This document shows positions 56,597-64,000 of a DNA stretch of 64,000 bases, one piece after another. This DNA is from Siccibacter colletis. GTDB lineage: Bacteria > Pseudomonadota > Gammaproteobacteria > Enterobacterales > Enterobacteriaceae. The notes under the pieces were generated by a model. The model worked only from the letters and a program-made list of their open reading frames with translations, searched no databases and was not told where the DNA came from. Positions within the stretch are counted from its first letter, which is position 1; each line of letters starts with the position of its first letter. The stretch covers positions 62,001 through 126,000 of the forward strand of contig NZ_JMSQ01000015.1 of assembly GCF_000696575.1 (NCBI RefSeq). Direction: 5' to 3'. Both the position numbers and the translations under genes were made by a program.

Positions 56597-57679
56597 ATGA
56601 AGCCTTCTATCGTTGCCAAACTGGAAGCCTTGCAGGAACGCCATGAAGAAGTTCAGGCGTTGCTGGGCGATGCCGCCACGATTGCCGATCAGGATCGTTT
56701 CCGCTCGCTCTCTCGCGAGTACGCGCAGCTGAGCGACGTATCGGCCTGCTTCCTGCAGTGGCGTCAGAGCCAGGAAGACATCGACACTGCGCAGATGCTG
56801 CTGGACGATCCGGAAATGCGCGACATGGCGCAGGAAGAGCTGCGCGATGCGAAAGCAAAAAGTGAAGCGCTGGAGCAGCAGCTTCAGGTACTGCTGCTGC
56901 CGAAAGATCCCGACGACGAGCGTAATGCCTTTATCGAAGTGCGCGCCGGGACCGGCGGCGACGAGGCGGCGCTGTTTGCTGGCGATCTGTTCCGCATGTA
57001 CAGCCGTTACGCGGAATCCCGCCGCTGGCGCGTCGAGATTATGAGCGCCAACGAAGGCGAGCACGGCGGCTATAAAGAAGTTATTGCCAAAATCAGCGGC
57101 GAAGGCGTTTATGGCCGACTGAAGTTTGAATCCGGCGGCCACCGCGTGCAGCGCGTGCCGGCGACCGAATCTCAAGGCCGCATCCACACCTCCGCCTGCA
57201 CCGTGGCGCTGATGCCGGAGCTGCCGGAAGCCGAGCTGCCGGATATTAACCCGGCGGACCTGCGTATTGACACCTTCCGCTCCTCGGGCGCGGGTGGGCA
57301 GCACGTTAACACCACCGACTCCGCGATCCGTATTACCCACCTGCCGACCGGCATCGTGGTGGAGTGTCAGGATGAGCGCTCCCAGCACAAAAACAAAGCC
57401 AAAGCGCTGGCGGTACTCGGGGCGCGCATTCGCGCCGCTGAAGTGGCAAAGCGTCAGCAGGAAGAGGCGTCTACCCGTCGTAATCTGCTGGGCAGCGGCG
57501 ATCGCAGCGATCGCAACCGCACCTACAACTTCCCGCAGGGGCGCGTTACCGACCACCGCATCAACCTGACGCTCTACCGTCTGGATGAAGTGATGGAAGG
57601 CAAGCTGGATGCGCTGATTGAGCCGATTGTGCAGGAGCATCAGGCAGACCTGCTGGCAGCGCTGTCTGACCAGGAATAA
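56597..57679 (+). CDS. prfA: peptide chain release factor 1
   Basis: RF1 recognises UAA and UAG in the ribosomal A site and triggers peptide release. 360 residues. The codon-recognition PxT motif is PAT in [11 protein letters not shown]. The hydrolysis motif GGQ lies in [14 protein letters not shown], and its glutamine is methylated by PrmC, encoded next. The TAA stop overlaps the prmC ATG (TAATG), so the modifying enzyme is translationally coupled to its substrate. Confidence 0.98.
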   Translation: MKPSIVAKLEALQERHEEVQALLGDAATIADQDRFRSLSREYAQLSDVSACFLQWRQSQEDIDTAQMLLDDPEMRDMAQEELRDAKAKSEALEQQLQVLLLPKDPDDERNAFIEVRAGTGGDEAALFAGDLFRMYSRYAESRRWRVEIMSANEGEHGGYKEVIAKISGEGVYGRLKFESGGHRVQRVPATESQGRIHTSACTVALMPELPEAELPDINPADLRIDTFRSSGAGGQHVNTTDSAIRITHLPTGIVVECQDERSQHKNKAKALAVLGARIRAAEVAKRQQEEASTRRNLLGSGDRSDRNRTYNFPQGRVTDHRINLTLYRLDEVMEGKLDALIEPIVQEHQADLLAALSDQE

Positions 57680-58524
57680 TGGACTACCAACGCTGGCTAC
57701 AGTCCGCGGTCGCGGCGCTGGCGGGCGGTGAAAGCCCGAAGCGCGATGCCGAAATTTTGCTGGGATTCGTTACCGGCAGGGCGCGCACCTTTATTCTCGC
57801 TTTCGGGGAAACCGAACTCGACGCCGACCAGCTGACGCAGCTCAATGCGCTGCTGGTGCGGCGCGTTACCGGTGAACCGGTGGCGCACCTGACCGGCATG
57901 CGCGAGTTCTGGTCACTGCCGCTGTTCGTCTCGCCCGTAACCTTGATCCCCCGTCCCGATACCGAATGTCTGGTTGAGCAGGCGCTGGCGCGTCTGCCCG
58001 CTACGCCTTGCCGTATTCTTGATGCTGGCACCGGCACCGGAGCGATTGCGCTGGCGCTGGCCTCGGAACGCCCTGACTGCGCCATTACCGGCGTGGATCG
58101 CATTCCGGAGGCGGTGGCGCTCGCGCAGCGCAACGCGGAAAACCTGCACATTGCCAATGCCACCTTTTTGCAAAGTGACTGGTTTAGCGCACTTTTTTCA
58201 CAGCGATTTGATATGATCGTCAGCAATCCGCCCTATATCGACGCGCAGGATCCCCATCTGCAACAGGGCGACGTGCGCTTTGAGCCGCTCAGCGCGCTGG
58301 TGGCGGAGGACGACGGGCTGGCGGATCTGGCGCGGCTGGTAGACGAAGCGCGCGCCATGCTCACCTCCGGCGGCTGGCTGCTGCTGGAGCACGGCTGGCA
58401 GCAGGGCGCGGCGGTGCGGCAGCTGCTTAACGATGCCGGATACCATGAAGTAGTCACCTGCCGGGATTACGGCGGGAATGAGCGTCTGAGCGCGGGGCGC
58501 CGGGCCGATCAACAGGGAGTCTGA
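57679..58524 (+). CDS. prmC: release factor glutamine methyltransferase PrmC
   Basis: A 281-residue SAM-dependent enzyme that N5-methylates the GGQ glutamine of RF1 and RF2. The SAM motif ILDAGTGTGAIALALA and the catalytic NPPY (IVSNPPYIDAQDPHL) are clear. The N-terminal helical domain binds the release factor. It is slightly longer than the E. coli protein at the C-terminus. It overlaps prfA by one base and is followed at once by sirB2. Confidence 0.97.
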   Translation: MDYQRWLQSAVAALAGGESPKRDAEILLGFVTGRARTFILAFGETELDADQLTQLNALLVRRVTGEPVAHLTGMREFWSLPLFVSPVTLIPRPDTECLVEQALARLPATPCRILDAGTGTGAIALALASERPDCAITGVDRIPEAVALAQRNAENLHIANATFLQSDWFSALFSQRFDMIVSNPPYIDAQDPHLQQGDVRFEPLSALVAEDDGLADLARLVDEARAMLTSGGWLLLEHGWQQGAAVRQLLNDAGYHEVVTCRDYGGNERLSAGRRADQQGV

Positions 58525-58917
58525 GTGATGTCGACGTTTTTGGCCGTAAAATATCTGCATATCGCCACGGTGGCGATCTCCATCAGCCTGTTCGTGTTGC
58601 GTTACTGGTGGCAGTACCGCGACTCGCCGCTGCGCTTACAGCGCTGGGTGCGCATCGCGCCGCACCTCAATGACACCATCCTGCTTCTCACCGGCGTGGT
58701 GCTGGTCATCTGGACCCGCTACTACCCGCTCACTGCGCACGGCGCATGGCTGACGGAGAAGCTATTTGGCGTTATCATCTACATCGTTTTAGGTTTTATT
58801 GCACTTGGCAAAGGCAAACGCCGCCAGCAGACGCGCTGGTTTGCCTTCCTGCTGGCGCTGGTGGTGCTCTATATCATCCTTAAACTCGCCATCACGCAAA
58901 TACCGTTACTGGGGTAA
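58525..58917 (+). CDS. sirB2: SirB2-family inner-membrane protein
   Basis: A 130-residue protein with four hydrophobic segments and the conserved end KLFGVIIYIVLGFIALGKG...LALVVLYIILKLAITQIPLL. The E. coli homologue is YchQ. Function is unknown despite the historic name. The start is GTG at 58525 directly after the prmC stop, or the adjacent ATG at 58528. AGGGAG at 58515-58520 serves either. It is an operon partner of prmC and sirB1. Confidence 0.93.
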   Translation: MMSTFLAVKYLHIATVAISISLFVLRYWWQYRDSPLRLQRWVRIAPHLNDTILLLTGVVLVIWTRYYPLTAHGAWLTEKLFGVIIYIVLGFIALGKGKRRQQTRWFAFLLALVVLYIILKLAITQIPLLG

Positions 58918-58920
58918 GTA

Positions 58921-59730
58921 ATGAAGTCGTTAGCTGATTTCGAATTCAATCAAGCACCGCTCTGCGAGGGCATGATCCTGATTTCACAGCTTGTCAGGGA
59001 GGATTTTCCGTCCCATGAGGTCTTTGACGAGCTGGAGAAGCTGGTGAAGCTCGCGCGGGAAGAGATCTGCGAAGGGCAGCATCAGGACCTGCAGCTCGAA
59101 AAACTGCTGTCGCTGTTTTACGGCGCCTGGGGCTTCAAGGATGCCCGGGGCGTGTACCGCCTCTCCGACGCGCTGTGGCTCGATCAGGTGCTGAAAAACC
59201 GTCAGGGCAGCGCGGTGTCGCTGGGCGCTATTTTATTGTGGATTGCCGGGCGGCTGGAGATCCCGCTGATGCCGGTGATTTTCCCCACCCAGATGATCCT
59301 GCGCGCCGACTGGATGGACGGTGAGATGTGGCTGATCAACCCGTTCAACGGCGATACGCTGGACGAGCACACGCTGGAAGTGTGGCTGCGCGGTAACATC
59401 AACCCGGTCGCCCAGCTGTACGATGAAGATCTCGACGAAGCAGAAAACGCGGAAGTGATCCGCAAAATGCTCGACACGCTTAAATCCGCGCTGATGGAAG
59501 AGCGGCAGATGGAGCTGGCCCTGCGCGCCAGCGAAGCGCTGCTGCAGTTTAACCCGGAAGACCCGTATGAAATCCGCGACCGCGGGCTGATTTATGCCCA
59601 GCTCGAATGCGAGCATGTGGCGATTAACGATCTGAACTATTTTATTGAGCAGTGCCCGGAAGACCCGATCAGCGAGATGATTCGGGCGCAGATCACCACC
59701 ATTGCGAATAAGTCCGTCACGCTCCATTAA
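58921..59730 (+). CDS. sirB1: SirB1-family protein with transglutaminase-like and TPR regions
   Basis: A 269-residue cytoplasmic protein. The N-terminal two-thirds resembles the transglutaminase-like SirB1_N domain (FYGAWGFKDARGVYRLSDAL, NRQGSAVSLGAILLWIAGRL, DGEMWLINPFNGD). The C-terminal part is TPR-like (LRASEALLQFNPEDPYEIRD, AQLECEHVAINDLNYFI). No activity is established. It starts 3 bp after sirB2, and kdsA follows 30 bp later. Confidence 0.94.
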   Translation: MKSLADFEFNQAPLCEGMILISQLVREDFPSHEVFDELEKLVKLAREEICEGQHQDLQLEKLLSLFYGAWGFKDARGVYRLSDALWLDQVLKNRQGSAVSLGAILLWIAGRLEIPLMPVIFPTQMILRADWMDGEMWLINPFNGDTLDEHTLEVWLRGNINPVAQLYDEDLDEAENAEVIRKMLDTLKSALMEERQMELALRASEALLQFNPEDPYEIRDRGLIYAQLECEHVAINDLNYFIEQCPEDPISEMIRAQITTIANKSVTLH

Positions 59731-60615
<885 letters not shown>

Positions 60616-60616
60616 T

Positions 60617-60645
60617 AAAAAACCCCGCTGCGGCGGGGTTTTTTT
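60617..60645 (+). terminator. kdsA terminator
   Basis: AACCCCGC and GCGGGGTT with loop TGCG. A's on the left and seven T's on the right make it usable for the convergent chaA as well. Confidence 0.9.
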
Positions 60646-60665
60646 ATGGCATCAGGAAATGGCCG

Positions 60666-61760
60666 TCAGGCGAAAATTGTCATCAGATAAGCAATAAACA
60701 GTGCCAGATGTGCCGCCCCGTTCAGCACGTTAGTGCGTCCGGTGGAGAACGAGATGTGGCACAGCAGCAGCGAGGCCAGCATCACAATCATCTCCGGCGC
60801 GCCGAGCGCAAAGATAAGCTCGTTGCCGGTGATCATCGCAATCAGCGTAACCGCCGGAACGGTGAGGGAGATCGTCGCCAGCACCGAACCGAAAAACAGG
60901 TTCATTGCGCGCTGCACCTGGTTGTTCAGTACCGCCCGTAGCGCGCCAAGCCCTTCCGGGGAAAGAATTAACAGCGCCACCAGGAAACCGGTGAAGGAGA
61001 CCGGCGCATTCGCCCAGCCCAGCAGCGACTCCAGCGGATTCGCATTCATCTTAGTCACGGTGATCACCGCAATCAGATGCACCACCAGCCACGCCGAGTG
61101 CCAGAGGTTGCTGTGCGCCGACGGCTTGCCGTGATGCGGGTCGTCGCCCTCGTCCTCATGCTCATACACAAACAGGCTCTGATGGGTGCGGGTCTGGATC
61201 AGCAGGAACACGCCGTACATCACCGCGGAAATGAGCGCTACCAGCAGCGCCTGGCCCATAGAGAAATTGCCGCCCGGCAGCGCCATCGGGAACACCAGCA
61301 CAATAATCGCCAGCGGGAACAGGGCAATCAGGTACTGCTTGATGCCGAACAGGTTCATGTACTGGGTCGCAAACTTACGCCCGCCGAGCAGCAGGGCGAA
61401 GCCTACCAGACCGCCGGTGACGATCATGATGATGGAGTAGAGGGTGTCGCGCATCAGCGTCGGCGCGGCGTCGCCGGTCGCCATCAGTGCGGAAATGAGG
61501 CTGACCTCAAGAATAACCACGGAAAGGCTTAAGATCAGGGAGCCGTAAGGCTCACCCAGACGATGCGCCAGCACGTCGGCATGGCGCACCACGCTGAAGG
61601 CGCTGCTCAAAATCGCCACCAGCGCCAGAATATTAATCCCGATCACCACTGGCAGTGACTGGCTGGAACCCCACAGCGCCAGCACCACCAGTGCCAGAAC
61701 CGGGAAGAGGAGAGTGGTCTCCTTATGGCGGGTTTTCACCGCCTCGTGTGTTGTTGGCAT
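60666..61760 (-). CDS. chaA: Na+(K+)/H+ and Ca2+/H+ antiporter ChaA
   Basis: A 364-residue inner-membrane cation exchanger of the CaCA family. About eleven hydrophobic segments flank a short acidic cytoplasmic loop (VYEHEDEGDDPHHGKPSAH). The two alpha-repeat motifs are LILSLSVVILEVSLISALM and FLVALLILSPEGLGALRAVL. In E. coli it exports Na+, K+ and Ca2+ at alkaline pH. Convergent with kdsA, divergent from chaB. Confidence 0.96.
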   Translation of the reverse strand: MPTTHEAVKTRHKETTLLFPVLALVVLALWGSSQSLPVVIGINILALVAILSSAFSVVRHADVLAHRLGEPYGSLILSLSVVILEVSLISALMATGDAAPTLMRDTLYSIIMIVTGGLVGFALLLGGRKFATQYMNLFGIKQYLIALFPLAIIVLVFPMALPGGNFSMGQALLVALISAVMYGVFLLIQTRTHQSLFVYEHEDEGDDPHHGKPSAHSNLWHSAWLVVHLIAVITVTKMNANPLESLLGWANAPVSFTGFLVALLILSPEGLGALRAVLNNQVQRAMNLFFGSVLATISLTVPAVTLIAMITGNELIFALGAPEMIVMLASLLLCHISFSTGRTNVLNGAAHLALFIAYLMTIFA

Positions 61761-62032
61761 CCTGTTTCTCCATATGCGCAGGTTTCAATCAGTATAGTCA
61801 GTCCTGTAAACCCCTTTACAATAGCAAACTGACACATTTTACCCGTTAATATTTACAGATTTTTACGGGTTACGTTTGGTTTTCGTTTAAAGGGCGCATA
61901 ATGGTCAGTATTAGTGAAATTAATATTATAAATCATCATATTAAAATAATATTCCAGTCATAAATCACTTGCGTTGGCGGGGCGTTGCTTCCTGTACCAC
62001 ACTTAACCTTTACCCCACAAAAGGAGGCTGTC

Positions 62033-62263
62033 ATGCCCTATAAATCGAAAAGCGACCTGCCGGACAATGTCACTCACGTTCTGCCTGCCCATGCCCAGGA
62101 AATTTATAAAGAAGCGTTTAACAGCGCCTGGGACCAGTATAAAGACGAAGAGGACCGCCGTGGTGACGCGAGCCGGGAAGAGACCGCCCATCGCGTCGCC
62201 TGGGCGGCGGTAAAGCATGACTATGAAAAAGGCGACGACGACAAGTGGCATAAAAAGAAATAG
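62033..62263 (+). CDS. chaB: ChaB, small acidic/basic protein of the cha locus
   Basis: A 76-residue hydrophilic protein (MPYKSKSDLPDNVTHVLPAH...AAVKHDYEKGDDDKWHKK), the same length as E. coli ChaB. It has been proposed to regulate ChaA, but this is not well established. AAAGGAGG before the ATG at 62033 fixes the start. ATG at 61985 adds 16 residues upstream of that site. Confidence 0.96.
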   Translation: MPYKSKSDLPDNVTHVLPAHAQEIYKEAFNSAWDQYKDEEDRRGDASREETAHRVAWAAVKHDYEKGDDDKWHKKK

Positions 62264-62380
62264 ACAGTGAAACGGGCGGTAATCGTCCGTTATGCAGCCA
62301 TTGCAAAATGTGATGATAAAAAGTGCTAACGGAGGGGGGCGGTCTTATTGCCAGCGCCCCGTTAATTGCATAAGGTCATC

Positions 62381-62405
62381 AGATACCGCGCAGTGTGCGG
62401 TATCT
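62381..62405. repeat. hairpin in the chaB-chaC gap
   Basis: AGATACCGC and GCGGTATCT form a 9-bp stem with a 7-nt loop, without a U-run. It lies in the leader of chaC. Confidence 0.5.
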
Positions 62406-62462
62406 CAGCCTGGAAGGCGCATTACGGTAATTGCAGGGAAGCCGCAGTGGCGGAGGTGTAAA

Positions 62463-63122
62463 ATGTTAACGCGTGATTTTTTAATGAAGGCCGACTGTAA
62501 AACGGCATTTGGTGCCATCGAAGAGTCCCTGCTCTGGTCATCCGAGCAGCGCGCAGCGTCAATGAGCGCCACCCTGGCCTGTCGCCCTGACAGCTCTCCG
62601 GTCTGGATATTCGGTTACGGCTCGCTGATGTGGAACCCGGCGCTGGAGTTCGACGATTCCTGCACCGCCACGCTGGTGGGCTGGCACCGCGCGTTCTGTT
62701 TACGTCTCACCGCCGGACGCGGTACTGCCTGCAAGCCCGGGCGCATGCTGGCGCTGAAAGAGGGCGGGCGCACCACCGGCATCGCCTACCGCATCCCGGA
62801 AAGCGCGCTGGAGGATGAACTGACGCTGCTGTGGAAGCGGGAGATGATCACCGGCTGCTATCTTCCTACCTGGTGCAGGCTGGAACTCGACGATGGCCGC
62901 ACGGTGAACGCCCTGGTGTTCATCATGGACCCGCGTCATCCGCAGTATGAAGCCGATACCCGCGCCCAGGTTATCGCTCCGCTGATCGCCGCGGCGAGCG
63001 GGCCGCTCGGCACCAACGCCCAGTATCTGTTTTCGCTCGACACCGCGCTCAGGCAGCTTGGCATGCAGGATGCCTCGCTGGACGATCTCATCGGCCACGT
63101 GCGGGCATTGCACCAGGCGTAA
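62463..63122 (+). CDS. chaC: glutathione-specific gamma-glutamylcyclotransferase ChaC
   Basis: A 219-residue enzyme that breaks glutathione into 5-oxoproline and Cys-Gly in the cytoplasm. The substrate loop is VWIFGYGSLMWNPALE. The catalytic glutamate is expected in the LLWKREMITGCYLP region. GAGGTG seven bases before the ATG at 62463 decides the start, since the longer frame to 62292 has no such site. The C-terminus is about a dozen residues shorter than in E. coli. Confidence 0.95.
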   Translation: MLTRDFLMKADCKTAFGAIEESLLWSSEQRAASMSATLACRPDSSPVWIFGYGSLMWNPALEFDDSCTATLVGWHRAFCLRLTAGRGTACKPGRMLALKEGGRTTGIAYRIPESALEDELTLLWKREMITGCYLPTWCRLELDDGRTVNALVFIMDPRHPQYEADTRAQVIAPLIAAASGPLGTNAQYLFSLDTALRQLGMQDASLDDLIGHVRALHQA

Positions 63123-63134
63123 TCTCGCCTGCCA

Positions 63135-63157
63135 GCCCTCTCTGTCACGGAGAGGGC
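63135..63157. terminator. hairpin after chaC
   Basis: GCCCTCTC and GAGAGGGC form an 8-bp stem. No U-run follows, so termination is uncertain. Confidence 0.45.
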
Positions 63158-63230
63158 GTCCGGCACTGCACCCGAAATGCCCTGCCCAAAACACGATCTT
63201 CCCGCAGCGTATCACTCATAATTAGCCTGC

Positions 63231-63247
63231 CCGGCACGCCTTTTGCT
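63231..63247 (+). promoter_or_regulatory. sigma-54 promoter for nasR
   Basis: CCGGCACGCCTTTTGCT matches the sigma-54 consensus (TGGCACG-N4-TTGCW), with GG (63233-63234) and GC (63245-63246) exactly ten bases apart. The start of transcription would be near 63258. NtrC-dependent expression is expected for nitrate-assimilation genes. A half-convincing NtrC site (GCACC-N5-TGCCC) lies near 63166. Confidence 0.8.
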
Positions 63248-63283
63248 TGTCTGTAGCTCTGATCCCTACTGAGCGACCCGACG

Positions 63284-64000
63284 ATGACCAATACGGCACC
63301 CCCGATGACCGACGCGCTGGCCTGGTTTCATGCTGCCCGCCAGCGGCAACGCGCCACGCTGCATCAGCTGCGCCTTGTCGCAGAGTGGTCCGGACAGATA
63401 AGCCACCTGGTGCACATGCTGCAGCGCGAGCGCGGAGCGTCCAACGTCTGGCTCTGCTCCGGCGGAACGCTCTACCAGCAGGAGCGCCGCCTTTGTGCCG
63501 AGCTGACCGAAACCCGGCGTCAGGCATTTCTCATGCTGCTGAATGACGATACGCCGCCGTTCAGCAGCGTGCTTTGCACCTCGCTGGCCTGCGCCCTCTG
63601 GTATCTCGACACGCTGCCCGCGCTGCGTGAACGTATTCTGACTCAGGACATTGCCCCGGCCGCGGCGATGGCTGGCTTCAGCCGTGTGATCCGCCACCTG
63701 CTCAATTTCATCGTACAGGCCAACGATACCGTCGATAACCCGCCGATCGCCCGGCAGCTCACGGCGCTCTACAGCCTGATGCAGGGCAAGGAGCTGGCCG
63801 GGCAGGAGCGGGCGCTGGGGGCCATTGGTTTTACCCGGGGCGAGTTTGACGATGCCCTGCGCCAGCAGCTGGTGGATCGCATTGACGGTCAGCAGCGCTG
63901 CTTCGATACCTTCCTGACTCTGACCACGCCGGGCCAGGCCAGCGCCTTTCAGGCGTACTGTACTGCGTCCCGGGAAACCGAACGGCTGCGGCGTCTTGCC
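63284..64000 (+). CDS. nasR: nitrate-responsive antiterminator NasR (3' end outside window)
   Basis: The first 239 residues of a NasR-type protein: MTNTAPPMTDALAWFHAARQ, then HLVHMLQRERGASNVWLCSG, GELAGQERALGAIGF-like helices and SRETERLRRLA at the edge. This is the all-helical NIT nitrate/nitrite sensor domain. The RNA-binding ANTAR domain should follow outside the window. In Klebsiella, NasR binds the nasF leader RNA and relieves termination upstream of the nasFEDCBA nitrate/nitrite assimilation operon, so that operon is expected just downstream. The sigma-54 promoter upstream agrees. Confidence 0.88.
   Translation, partial: MTNTAPPMTDALAWFHAARQRQRATLHQLRLVAEWSGQISHLVHMLQRERGASNVWLCSGGTLYQQERRLCAELTETRRQAFLMLLNDDTPPFSSVLCTSLACALWYLDTLPALRERILTQDIAPAAAMAGFSRVIRHLLNFIVQANDTVDNPPIARQLTALYSLMQGKELAGQERALGAIGFTRGEFDDALRQQLVDRIDGQQRCFDTFLTLTTPGQASAFQAYCTASRETERLRRLA

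Noticed and set aside
63160-63180. Possible NtrC site upstream of nasR
   Set aside because: Only one arm (GCACC) fits and the other is poor. Not called as a separate feature.

Overview
The window is a stretch of chromosome from a GC-rich member of the Enterobacteriaceae. Gene order is close to that of the E. coli K-12 minute 26-40 blocks (pabB-yoaH-yoaB-yoaA-tsaB-yeaY-fadD-rnd-minEDC-ycgL, then ycgM-ycgN, dsbB-nhaB-fadR-ycgB-dadAX-cvrA-ldcA-emtA-ycgR-ymgE, treA, and ychF-pth-ychH-dauA-prs-ispE-lolB-hemA-prfA-prmC-sirB2-sirB1-kdsA-chaA-chaB-chaC). Protein identities are recognised from memory of the families, not from a search. CheV and two sigma-28 promoters point to a flagellated organism. 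A nasR gene next to chaC is a Klebsiella/Enterobacter trait. I infer the Enterobacter/Leclercia/Lelliottia/Kosakonia neighbourhood, but cannot fix the genus.

Layout: 1-8.4 kb holds folate, helicase, t6A, lipoprotein, fatty-acid activation and RNase D genes. 8.4-13.1 kb holds minCDE on the minus strand, then ycgL, an MltB-family transglycosylase, ycgM and ycgN. 13.1-16.3 kb is a lineage-specific insert: an AT-rich patch with a cysteine-containing secreted protein, an LpxP-type acyltransferase, cheV, and a 29-residue small ORF with a sigma-S-like promoter. 16.3-29 kb is conserved core: dsbB, nhaB/fadR, ycgB, dadAX, cvrA, ldcA, emtA, ycgR, ymgE. 29-48 kb is accessory: a Fur-box TonB receptor and a Fur-box periplasmic Fes-type esterase flanking treA, a fimbrial pseudogene, a three-gene envelope/pseudokinase operon, a LacI-regulated beta-glucoside-type PTS lacking a glycosidase, a LysR/SDR pair, a ScsA-like/ScsB/DsbG thiol-redox operon and tehA without tehB. 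48-64 kb returns to conserved core and ends inside nasR.

Regulatory logic visible in the sequence includes FadR-type operators in front of both fadD and fadR, a CRP site at dadA, sigma-28 promoters for cheV and ycgR, a sigma-54 promoter for nasR, Fur boxes for the receptor and esterase, paired TGAAACCGGTTTCA operators at the PTS, and many intrinsic terminators. I saw no tRNA, rRNA, CRISPR array, transposase or integrase.

The best candidate for an undescribed system is the operon at 38.4-35.3 kb: an SH3-type lipoprotein, a periplasmic protein, and a transmembrane kinase-fold protein that has lost the VAIK lysine and the DFG aspartate. The small ORF downstream of dsbB and the receptor/esterase pair split by treA come next.
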